DNA from: JBKJTP01 sp046590195
GTDB lineage: Bacteria > Bacteroidota > Ignavibacteria > Palsa-1295
NCBI GenBank assembly: GCA_046590195.1
Contig: JBKJTP010000320.1
Coordinates: 1-22,966 of the forward strand
Reading direction: 5' to 3'
DNA: 22,966 nt
Shown here: positions 7,407-14,505 of the stretch, piece after piece
Position numbering within the stretch: position 1 is the stretch's first letter
Layout: the number at the start of each line of letters is the position of its first letter
Made by a program: the position numbers and the translations under genes
Notes under the pieces: model-generated
Told to the model about the DNA's origin: nothing
The model's input: only the letters and a program-made list of their open reading frames with translations
The model's database searches: none

Positions 7407-8807
7407 ATGAAAGCTATTACCGATCTTCAGCCAATCAATCGTAAAGTGCTCGTCGTCGATGACGATGCTGTGACGAGGAAGATCCTCGATCGCTTTCTAC
7501 AAAAGTTAGGCTGTCAGGTAAACCAAGCAGAGACGTACGATCAGGCCTTATTGAATCTTGCTATCGATCCTCCAGACTTCGTCCTCTCGGACATCGATAT
7601 GCCCGGTCAATCAGGCCTGGAGCTCTTGCAAAAGATCAAGCAATTGGTGCCAGGTATGACGGTGATCTTGATCACTGCGCAGAACGACATGCGAAGTACC
7701 GTGCAGGCGATGCAGCAGGGCGCCTATGACTATCTCACGAAGCCGATCGACTTCGAGCGCCTCCATACGATCCTGCGCCATGCGGTCTCGACCCAAGAAC
7801 TTTCGGATCGTCTTTCGTTGCTCGTCGATCAGACATCTCAGCACTACGCGCTCGATAACATCCTCATCGGACGCTCGCGTGGCATGATCGAGATCTATAA
7901 GGTGATCGGAAGTGTCTCACAGTCGAAAGTGACAGTCTTGATCGAAGGGGAGTCCGGTACTGGCAAAGAGCTCATCGCCCGTGCCGTGCATTTCAATTCG
8001 CCCTGGAAGGATCACCCTTTCATCGCGGTCAATTGCACCGCGCTAACCGAGACGCTACTCGAGAGTGAGCTCTTCGGACATACCAAAGGCAGCTTCACAG
8101 GCGCGCAGAGTGACCGGCAGGGCAAGTTCGAGTTGGCCGGCGACGGCACGATCTTCCTCGATGAGATCGGTGAGATATCACAAAGCATTCAGGTGAAGCT
8201 GCTAAGGATCGTGCAGCAACGCGAGTTCGAACGCGTTGGCGGCGATAAGACTATCCCCATGACGGCACGCATCGTTGCGGCGACCAATCGTGATCTACAG
8301 TCGGAAGTGAAGAAGGGTAATTTCCGCGAAGATCTGTTTTACCGCTTGAACGTTGTCTCTGTATTCGTACCGTCACTACGTGAGAGGAAGGAAGATATTG
8401 AGAATCTCGTCCGGCATTTGCTGAACAAGATCAATCACGACATGCACACGAGAGTCTGGAAGATCTCGGAGAGGGCGATGAACCGGATCCTTCAGCACGA
8501 TTGGCCTGGCAATGTGCGCGAACTTGAGAATGTACTGACGCGCGCGGTCGTGCTATCGAAGAGTGATGTGATCGAGGCGGAGGTGATACCGGAGCCGGTG
8601 GTAATGAAGAAGCATGCACATGGCGGTACTGTGGCAATGAATGCTGATTGGCGCCGAACACTCGAAGAGGTCGAGCGGGAGCACATGCTTCGCGTACTTA
8701 AGGCAGTCAACGGCAACCGGACTGAAGCTGCGCGTGTGCTAGGGATCTCAAAGCAAACGTTGTACACACGCTTGCCGAAGCAGCCATCGCAGGACGGGGA
8801 GGCGTGA
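7407..8807 (+). CDS. Sigma-54-dependent response regulator (NtrC/AtoC-like)
   Basis: This 466-residue protein has three domains. The receiver (about 13-125) has the acidic cluster VVDDD, phospho-acceptor D62 in LSDIDMPG, and K112 in TKPID. The AAA+ domain (about 152-385) has Walker A GESGTGKE (181-188), the sigma-54-contact loop GSFTGA (228-233, Ser in place of the usual first Ala), Walker B GTIFLDE (247-253) and the late WPGNVREL motif. The Fis-type helix-turn-helix is NRTEAARVLGISKQTLYTRL near the C-terminus. It would activate sigma-54 promoters when phosphorylated. ATG 7407 is preferred because a TTG at 7344 would add 21 poorly conserved residues and overlap the previous gene. No histidine kinase is in the window, so its partner is unknown. 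Confidence 0.95.
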   Translation: MKAITDLQPINRKVLVVDDDAVTRKILDRFLQKLGCQVNQAETYDQALLNLAIDPPDFVLSDIDMPGQSGLELLQKIKQLVPGMTVILITAQNDMRSTVQAMQQGAYDYLTKPIDFERLHTILRHAVSTQELSDRLSLLVDQTSQHYALDNILIGRSRGMIEIYKVIGSVSQSKVTVLIEGESGTGKELIARAVHFNSPWKDHPFIAVNCTALTETLLESELFGHTKGSFTGAQSDRQGKFELAGDGTIFLDEIGEISQSIQVKLLRIVQQREFERVGGDKTIPMTARIVAATNRDLQSEVKKGNFREDLFYRLNVVSVFVPSLRERKEDIENLVRHLLNKINHDMHTRVWKISERAMNRILQHDWPGNVRELENVLTRAVVLSKSDVIEAEVIPEPVVMKKHAHGGTVAMNADWRRTLEEVEREHMLRVLKAVNGNRTEAARVLGISKQTLYTRLPKQPSQDGEA

Positions 8808-8991
8808 TTGGATGGCCATAGCTAGTCAGCGCGCTTACACGAGTTGTAAATCCATCCGAAAGCCAGACCCAAATTCTCGCGCTAAGGCAAAAAAAGGCTA
8901 TCTCTCAAGACTAGGCGTTGAGTTCATACAAACGATGGACGTCCAACTTCTGGACGAGCGTGTAGTATTAGGACGAGTTCGATTTACAGGG

Positions 8992-9022
8992 GTGGCGAAA
9001 TCTGTTTGATTTCGCCACTTTT
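8992..9022 (+). terminator. Rho-independent terminator-like hairpin downstream of the response regulator
   Basis: GTGGCGAAATC (8992-9002), loop TGTTT and GATTTCGCCAC (9008-9018) make a perfect 11-bp stem followed by TTTT. It lies 184 bp beyond the response regulator stop and would end that transcript or a short RNA arising in between. Confidence 0.8.
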
Positions 9023-9134
9023 GCATTTAGGCATCAACTTAGAACCACCCATCTGAGAGGATATTACCGAAAGCTTCCTAAACCATCTTGCCTGTGGTAG
9101 TTCGGCTATTATCGTATGTGGTCGTGAAAGGTTT

Positions 9135-9280
9135 TGGGTGCCTGAATTACGAGAGGCAGGACCCATTGATTTTCCTGTAGGGGAAAGATAGAAGCAAGAT
9201 GAGGACGTGGGTAGAAGCGCGTCCTCGTGGATGATAGGTGCGGCGGCACTAGAGGTCCTCCGGGTGCCGTCGTGTTTTTT
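9135..9280 (+). ncRNA. Candidate structured RNA ending in a terminator
   Basis: Four hairpins follow one another on the plus strand. The first is TGGGTGCCT paired with AGGCA-GGA-CCCA (9135-9165, three-base bulge). The second is TTTCC/GGGAAA (9169-9187). The third is GAGGACG/CGTCCTC (9201-9226). The last is CGGCGGCAC/GTGCCGTCG (9241-9272), with a G-U pair and a T-run after it. A chain of hairpins closed by a terminator is what a small RNA gene looks like. I cannot assign a family, and the 5' end is unknown and could be upstream of 9135. Confidence 0.3.
9241..9280 (+). terminator. Rho-independent terminator
   Basis: CGGCGGCAC (9241-9249) pairs with GTGCCGTCG (9264-9272), allowing one G-U, and is followed by TGTTTTTT. 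The 14-base loop contains a small GAGG/CCTC helix. No protein gene ends just upstream, which points to a non-coding transcript. Confidence 0.65.
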
Positions 9281-9537
9281 AGTGCTTCTGAATTGATTAA
9301 GCGAGGCAAGCGTCTTATCGCCTTCGCTGTAGGAGAGCCGCAACTTGTGAACTAGACTTCTTGCTAGCAGCAGGCTTGTAGTTGTTGAGAGGATCCGGAG
9401 GGATGGGTCCTGAAATCGGAGCCGAGTGAGAACGGCTAAATAAGTCCATTCTAACCCAGCGCACCCGTCAGTTGATCTCCTCTTGAAGGAAGCTCGATAG
9501 ATGGGTTCGCGCTATTAAAGTCTGTCGAGACTCAACG

Positions 9538-9726
9538 TTAGTTTATAGGATTGCGCTTGCCTGGTACGTCGCTCTTTGAGCGATCGTTGTTCGAATCCTG
9601 CTTCTTGTTCTTAGGAGTCGAGATCGTGACACCAGGCTCCCATCTGCGGCCGGGCATTACACGTGAGTCTGAATCTGGATAAAAGGTCGGAGCCTTGGTC
9701 GTCGTAGGAATGTAGGAGTACTGCAT
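9538..9726 (-). CDS. Possible small hydrophilic protein
   Basis: This 62-codon frame runs from ATG 9726 and is open upstream to 9756. The product begins MQYSYIPTTTKAPTFYPDSD and is rich in Pro, Ser, Lys, Asp and Asn towards the C-terminus, with no membrane segment or known motif. Its codon choice (AAG, AAC, GAT, CGC, TCG, ATC) resembles that of the surrounding real genes, which is the main support. It lies 247 bp downstream of tRNA-Gly on the same strand and has no clear ribosome binding site. I do not recognise it and it may be spurious. Confidence 0.3.
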   Translation of the reverse strand: MQYSYIPTTTKAPTFYPDSDSRVMPGRRWEPGVTISTPKNKKQDSNNDRSKSDVPGKRNPIN

Positions 9727-9973
9727 GGAGAGCTCTACAATCAACCACTGTGCCACTTCTCTACAAGGTGCCCAAAGCTAAGCTCAATGATTTGAATGAC
9801 TTAGCAAGACGCCTCCCCACATTCCTCGCTTCATTAACTTCCTCGAAAACAGGCGAGATTCGCGATGTGCTCTTTGATGAAAGAATTACCGTCACCAAGG
9901 GCCGAGCTATGAACTTGCAACGCGGATTGCGAGATGGGACAGCTGGCACAGGGTGGGCGAGCTGCGGAAATGA

Positions 9974-10044
<71 letters not shown>

Positions 10045-10155
10045 ATATACTTGAAGAAAACCACTACCTTCCTCATATTGGCTCCCGATAGAGGTTCGTC
10101 GAGCGTGGGAATTAAGTCCCTCGCAGGATCTTTGTAGCTCGCTCAACAATCTCCT

Positions 10156-11121
10156 GTGACCCAAGTACTCTTGCGATCTTCACTCGCGCTCTTCATTCTG
10201 TTATGGATCTCGCGGACAGCAATTGCCCAGCCTGGCGCCAGTGAGACGCCGCCGTTCCTGCTCTCACAGATTCATATCCAGTACCCGGATCTTGCGAAGA
10301 CGATGCGAGTAGAGGGCCGTGTGATGCTCTCGATGTTGATCGATACGACAGGTGAGGTCTCGGAGATAAAGGTCGAGCGAACAGACTCCGAGCTGCTCAA
10401 CGAGGCAGCGATCGCGGCGATGAAGAATGCACGCTTCCGTCCGGCGACTTACATGGGCAAGCCAGAGCGTGTGCGCTTTCAGCAGATGCTAACTTTCACG
10501 CTTTCAGCAGCGGACACTGCAACGAGCATTCATCAGCCGCTCGCAGACGCACCACCGGTGCCGGTGAAACCACTCTCGCAGCTCATACCATACCCACCGG
10601 ATGCAAAAGCTGCCGGCATTGAAGGATGGGTGACAGTCAATGCGCTCGTCGATACGACTGGCAACGTTGTTCGCGCAGAGGTTGTCGAGTCGAGTCTTCC
10701 AGCATTCGAGGCCGCCGCGCTCTCGGCGATGGAATCGGCGAAGTTCATCTCGGCGGTTGAGAACGGCAAACGAGTGCAGGCGTGGTATCGGCCGCGTCTC
10801 AATTTTACACTGCCATCTGAGTACGTCCCCGGAGTCGTCGGCCGCGATCCAAACATCACTGCCGCACCGGAGCTACTGATCGATCTTCAGCCTGTGCTAT
10901 CTAAAACATTAGATAAGCCGACCCAAACGCGATTGCGACTTTTTGTTGCAGAGAATGGAGTCGTCATGAATGCGCTTGCTCTTGACAAGAATCTCGATGC
11001 TGAATCGCTAACGAAGGCGCTAAATGCGGGCTACGAAATTCCGTTTGCGCCCGGAATGATCGGAGCTAAGGTAGACGCGATGTGGACTGATGTTGTGCTG
11101 ATGGTTGTGCCAGCGAAGTGA
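10156..11121 (+). CDS. Secreted protein with tandem TonB C-terminal domains
   Basis: This 321-residue protein starts at GTG 10156 with a signal peptide (hydrophobic LALFILLWISRTAIA, cleavage near residue 24). Two clear TonB C-terminal domains follow: about 37-116 (YPDLAKTMRVEGRVMLSMLI, ending FRPATYMGKP) and about 140-220 (YPPDAKAAGIEGWVTVNALV, ending KFISAVENGKRV). A third, degenerate copy seems to occupy 240-318 (LRLFVAENGVVMNALAL, then YEIPFAPGMIGAKV). Classical TonB has one such domain, on a membrane anchor and Pro-rich spacer, that contacts the TonB box of outer-membrane transporters. Here there is no anchor beyond the signal peptide. It is therefore probably periplasmic or membrane-associated and not an energy transducer on its own. 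Its stop directly abuts the convergent permease stop. Confidence 0.88.
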   Translation: MTQVLLRSSLALFILLWISRTAIAQPGASETPPFLLSQIHIQYPDLAKTMRVEGRVMLSMLIDTTGEVSEIKVERTDSELLNEAAIAAMKNARFRPATYMGKPERVRFQQMLTFTLSAADTATSIHQPLADAPPVPVKPLSQLIPYPPDAKAAGIEGWVTVNALVDTTGNVVRAEVVESSLPAFEAAALSAMESAKFISAVENGKRVQAWYRPRLNFTLPSEYVPGVVGRDPNITAAPELLIDLQPVLSKTLDKPTQTRLRLFVAENGVVMNALALDKNLDAESLTKALNAGYEIPFAPGMIGAKVDAMWTDVVLMVVPAK

Positions 11122-12654
11122 TCACTGTTTGGAGCCGCCATTCAAGAGGGTAACGCGCACTTTGCCGGCAAGCTCTTGCGATAGATCGAGCACCTGCTCG
11201 TTCGTATTGAGCGAGATCATGTCGCCACTTCGCTCATGGATGACGAACGGTGTGTTCGGTGTCAATCCCTTTTGCCAGAGCTCGAGCGCTATCTTGTCAT
11301 CGGGTTGATTAGTCATGATGATGCCGCGCTCGCCGACGAGCAGTGATTCAAGCGATCGTGTCTTGTCAGAATGCTTCGGCAGATCACGCTGAGGAATAGG
11401 GGAGCCGTGCGGATCGAACTTTGGATTGTCGAGATGCGCTTCGATCTCCTGCAAGAATGATTCAGGCAAGCGATGCTCGAGATCTTCTGCGTTCGCGTGG
11501 ATCTGCGACTGATCCATGCCCATCTCTTTGACGAGATAGCTCTCCCACAGGCGGTGCGCACGTATTAGCTGATACGCTTTCTCGATGCCTTGCGGAGTAA
11601 GCTCGAGCTTCTCTTTATGCTTGGTGATCAGGCCCTCTTTCGTCAGGCGTGCAAGAGCCTTATCGACTTGCGCTTGCGGGATGCCAAGCTTCTGCGAGAC
11701 AGAGCCATACGTCAGCTTCTTTTGCTCGTGCAAATGCGCGATGGCCTTCAGCACATCCTCGCTCTTGACCGAGCGCTGCTTTTGTGATGACCTGAACGCA
11801 CGCACCAGCAATCCACGCTTTGGCGAGAATGCAATGGCCATCGCATAGAAGAATGCCCCGACAAGCGTCATCGCTGGGCCTGGTGTGGTTTCGAATACAA
11901 TTGCTAGCAAAAGACCGACAGTCGTCGAAAGCACACCGACGATCGCTGCGATGAGCAGCATCTTCTCAAGTTTATTCGTCAGCAGATACGCCGTTGAGGC
12001 TGGGATGATCAGCATTGCCACCACTAGGATCACACCGACAGACTGCAGCGATGCAACGACAGCAAACGAAAGTAGCAGCATCAGGAAGTAGTGGATCGTG
12101 CTGCTCGAAATGCCTATCGTGCGTGCTACGACTGATTGAAACGTCGTGATGAAGAAGTAGCGGTAGAACATCGTCACGCAGACGAGCGAATATGCGGTGA
12201 TGAGTCCAGTCAGCCAGAGATCCTGATCAGCGATACCAAGCACATTGCCGAAGAGGAAATCCTTCATGTCCAGATGCACACCTTCGCGCCGCGTGAGCCA
12301 CGATATGCCCATGATACCTAACGCGAACATTGCAGAAAAGACGATTCCGATCGCCGCGTCATCCTTCGTCCGAACATTTCGCTGCAACCACGTGATGAGC
12401 ACTGCGGCAATCACACCGGCCACAACGCTGCCGACAAAGAACGCTAGCACACTATGTCCGGCGATCATGAAGCCCGCGACGACACCCGGTAGGATCGCAT
12501 GGGACAGTGCATCGCCGATGAGCGCCATGTTGCGCAGCACGATAAAGCAGCCAAGCACGCCGCATAGTATGCCGACGAGTCCCGAGGCCAGCAGAGCGCG
12601 CTGTGCGTATTCGTACTGAAGTACGTCGGAAAGTCTTTCGATAACGAGGTTCAT
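11122..12654 (-). CDS. ABC-3 metal permease fused to DtxR/MntR-type regulator (YtgCR-like)
   Basis: This 510-residue fusion starts at ATG 12654, one base after the upstream stop, so the two genes are translationally coupled. Residues about 12-277 are an ABC-3 family metal permease with several hydrophobic helices and the family motif IGDALSHAILPG. A basic linker (SPKRGLLVRAFRSSQKQR) leads to a complete DtxR-like regulator. This has a winged helix-turn-helix (about 297-355), a metal-binding and dimerisation domain (about 356-425, ending FDPHGSPIP) and an SH3/FeoA-like domain (about 438-508). The candidate ligands are kept: D300, H367, E371, H386, E390, E393, H394. The Asp/Glu pair at the positions of DtxR Met10/Cys102 resembles MntR. 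Chlamydial YtgCR has the same order, and there the regulator is released by cleavage; whether that happens here is unknown. Confidence 0.9.
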   Translation of the reverse strand: MNLVIERLSDVLQYEYAQRALLASGLVGILCGVLGCFIVLRNMALIGDALSHAILPGVVAGFMIAGHSVLAFFVGSVVAGVIAAVLITWLQRNVRTKDDAAIGIVFSAMFALGIMGISWLTRREGVHLDMKDFLFGNVLGIADQDLWLTGLITAYSLVCVTMFYRYFFITTFQSVVARTIGISSSTIHYFLMLLLSFAVVASLQSVGVILVVAMLIIPASTAYLLTNKLEKMLLIAAIVGVLSTTVGLLLAIVFETTPGPAMTLVGAFFYAMAIAFSPKRGLLVRAFRSSQKQRSVKSEDVLKAIAHLHEQKKLTYGSVSQKLGIPQAQVDKALARLTKEGLITKHKEKLELTPQGIEKAYQLIRAHRLWESYLVKEMGMDQSQIHANAEDLEHRLPESFLQEIEAHLDNPKFDPHGSPIPQRDLPKHSDKTRSLESLLVGERGIIMTNQPDDKIALELWQKGLTPNTPFVIHERSGDMISLNTNEQVLDLSQELAGKVRVTLLNGGSKQ

Positions 12655-12655
12655 C

Positions 12656-14413
12656 TTATTTGAAAGCTTGTGCGCGTTCGAGAAGAGGGAGGACGCCACT
12701 ATAAGTCTGGCGAATGTTCTCAGGCGTCAGGACTTCATCCGTCGGCCCTGCTGCAATGATGCGGCGGTTGATCAGGATGAGCCTGTCGAAGTACTCGCGC
12801 ACCTTCGCGAGATCATGATGGATGATCACCACCAGTTTGCCTTCGGCCGCAATCCTCTTTATGATCTGAATGATCTTCTCTTCGGTCGTGACATCCACAC
12901 CAACGAAAGGCTCGTCAAGGAAGTAGATCTCTGCTTCTTGCGCAAGCGCACGAGCGAGAAAGACGCGCTGCTGCTGTCCGCCAGAAAGCTCACTGATCTG
13001 TTTATCCTGTAAGTCTTCGATCTCGACCTGCTTCATCATGTCGAGCGCGATCTTACGATCAGTGTCATTGATGCGCTCGAAAACCTGCTTGTGCGGATAG
13101 CGCCCCATCATCACGACATCCATCACTGTCGCCGGGAATTCCCAATCGATCTCTTCCTTCTGCGGTACGTAGCCAATGTACTTTCGCACATTGTCGATCG
13201 GCTCGCCCTGAATGCTCACCTTGCCCGAATCCATCGGGACTAGACCAAGAATCGACTTCAGCAGTGTCGATTTACCCGAGCCATTCGGACCGATCAAACC
13301 ATAAACATGGCCAGGCTCCAGCCGCAAGTACACATTCGAAAGCACAGTCTTGTGGTCATAAGACGTAGCAACGCCTGTCACATCGATGTGATAGTTATCC
13401 CACTTCAATCCTTCCTTAGACTTTAGCCTTAGCTTTCTTGCAACGACGACGAAGGCCACACCGAAAGACGCAAGCACGACAAGCAGGAAGGATGTAAAGT
13501 CGTCAGCTTCATCAGCATGCTGCTTGGTCGCAGTTAGTCCTGCGACGATCACATCGGTGTTGTGGGTAAGCATCTTCAGGTAGGTGTCGGCACCAGAACC
13601 GACGGGGCCGAGTGCATCCGCGTGGAGTTGTCCGCCAACGATGATGTCTTTGTCGCGGGCGATCTGCTCGAGCAGTTTCGGATTGATCGTGCTCTCCACG
13701 AAGATCGCGGGCAACTCATTGTCCTCGATCACCTTCATCAGATTATCGATGTCCTTGATCTGCACTTCTGCATCTGTCGTTGTGCCGAGCACTGACTGCA
13801 ACTGAATGCCGTAGCGATTGCCATAATACCTAAACGCATCATGCGAAGTGACAAGAATGCGATGCCGAGGTGTAATGCGCGCGATCTGAGCCTTTATGTA
13901 TTCGTCGGCAGCTTCAAGCTCCCTCTTATATCTTTCGAAATTCTGCTGGATCGTTGCGGTGTGCTCGGGATAGCGAGAAGTGAGCGCCTGCGCGATGTTC
14001 TGCGCGTAGATGATGCCATTCGCCGCCGACATCCACGCGTGCGGATCGGTGGCGTTATGATGAGTCGGATCGGTGATCTTCTCGATCCCGCGTGAGATAA
14101 CCACGACATCCGCCTTCGTACCCGAGTTATCGATCAATTCCTGCAGCCAGCCTTCAAGGGTGAGGCCGTTCATGAGCACGACTTCGGCATTTGCGATCTT
14201 GCGCGCATCGCCGGGCACCGGCTCGTACAAGTGAGGGTCGCTGCCAACCGGAAGTAGGGACTCGACACGAAGAGAACTGCCCCCTATGTTCTGCGCTATA
14301 TCGGCGATGAACGTTGTCGTCGCGATGACTTGCGGCTTATCCTGACTTTGGGCTGTCAGGGGCAACAGTATTATTAGAAGGAGGAAGTACCCGATGTTAA
14401 AGGCAGAAGCCAT
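12656..14413 (-). CDS. Fused metal-binding protein and ABC ATPase (TroA/ZnuA-like + ATPase)
   Basis: This single 585-residue chain contains two usually separate importer subunits. Residues 1-24 are a signal peptide and 27-297 a cluster A-I metal-binding protein. Its expected ligands are H61 (SDPHLYEP), H125 (DPHAWM), H191 (TSHDAFRYYG) and D266, the His3-Asp set seen in TroA-type proteins. The long His-rich loop of many ZnuA proteins is absent. One membrane helix (about 306-326, SFLLVVLASFGVAFVVV) is followed by the basic RKLRLKSK, so the rest is cytoplasmic. The ATPase has Walker A GPNGSGKST (375-383), signature LSGGQQQR (476-483), Walker B IYFLDEP (496-502) and the H-loop IIHHD. The substrate may be Mn, Zn or Fe. 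It is the first gene of a two-gene operon with the fused permease. Confidence 0.93.
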   Translation of the reverse strand: MASAFNIGYFLLLIILLPLTAQSQDKPQVIATTTFIADIAQNIGGSSLRVESLLPVGSDPHLYEPVPGDARKIANAEVVLMNGLTLEGWLQELIDNSGTKADVVVISRGIEKITDPTHHNATDPHAWMSAANGIIYAQNIAQALTSRYPEHTATIQQNFERYKRELEAADEYIKAQIARITPRHRILVTSHDAFRYYGNRYGIQLQSVLGTTTDAEVQIKDIDNLMKVIEDNELPAIFVESTINPKLLEQIARDKDIIVGGQLHADALGPVGSGADTYLKMLTHNTDVIVAGLTATKQHADEADDFTSFLLVVLASFGVAFVVVARKLRLKSKEGLKWDNYHIDVTGVATSYDHKTVLSNVYLRLEPGHVYGLIGPNGSGKSTLLKSILGLVPMDSGKVSIQGEPIDNVRKYIGYVPQKEEIDWEFPATVMDVVMMGRYPHKQVFERINDTDRKIALDMMKQVEIEDLQDKQISELSGGQQQRVFLARALAQEAEIYFLDEPFVGVDVTTEEKIIQIIKRIAAEGKLVVIIHHDLAKVREYFDRLILINRRIIAAGPTDEVLTPENIRQTYSGVLPLLERAQAFK

Positions 14414-14442
14414 TAGCTGAACCTATTGCTGGATAGAAGTTT

Positions 14443-14490
14443 TATACGAATAGGTATACACTCTAAATTAATATTTAGTTTAAGCTAAAT
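14443..14490. promoter_or_regulatory. Divergent promoter/operator region of the metal locus
   Basis: The 92-bp space between the two divergent genes is much more AT-rich than its surroundings and holds three inverted repeats. They are TATAC-GAATAG-GTATA (14443-14458), CTAAAT-TAAT-ATTTAG (14463-14478) and ATTTAG-TTTAAG-CTAAAT (14473-14490), the last two sharing an arm. Short AT-rich palindromes with a 16-18 bp footprint are typical operators for DtxR/MntR-family dimers. The last one ends 15 bp before the regulator ATG, so binding would block that promoter. TATACA (14455-14460) is a possible -10 element for rightward transcription, but no good -35 accompanies it. Binding is inferred from position and symmetry only. 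Confidence 0.6.
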
Positions 14491-14505
14491 CTCCAGATCT
14501 CGCAG

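Larger units (their letters stand above)
8808..9537. other. Gene-poor 730-bp stretch with many predicted hairpins
   Basis: No ORF here has a recognisable domain. The stretch holds hairpins at 8992-9018, 9135-9165, 9169-9187, 9201-9226, 9241-9272, 9392-9411 and 9418-9437, two of them terminator-like. It has no match that I can recognise to tmRNA, RNase P RNA, SRP RNA or group I/II intron cores. It may hold one or more structured RNAs, or may be decayed accessory DNA next to a tRNA. Confidence 0.5.

Noticed and set aside
8812..9009. Plus-strand ORF of 65 codons starting 5 bp after the response regulator
   Set aside because: There is no domain, its stop lies inside the terminator hairpin, and the codon pattern is unconvincing.
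8984..9343. Minus-strand ORF of 119 codons
   Set aside because: It runs through several hairpins and both terminators on the other strand, with no recognisable domain or start signal.
8992..9540. tmRNA, RNase P RNA, SRP RNA or group II intron
   Set aside because: None of the conserved core sequences of these RNAs can be found on either strand.
12655..12699. Upstream start for the fused permease
   Set aside because: It would overlap the previous gene by 44 bp. ATG 12654, one base after the stop, is the normal coupled start and begins at the permease N-terminus.
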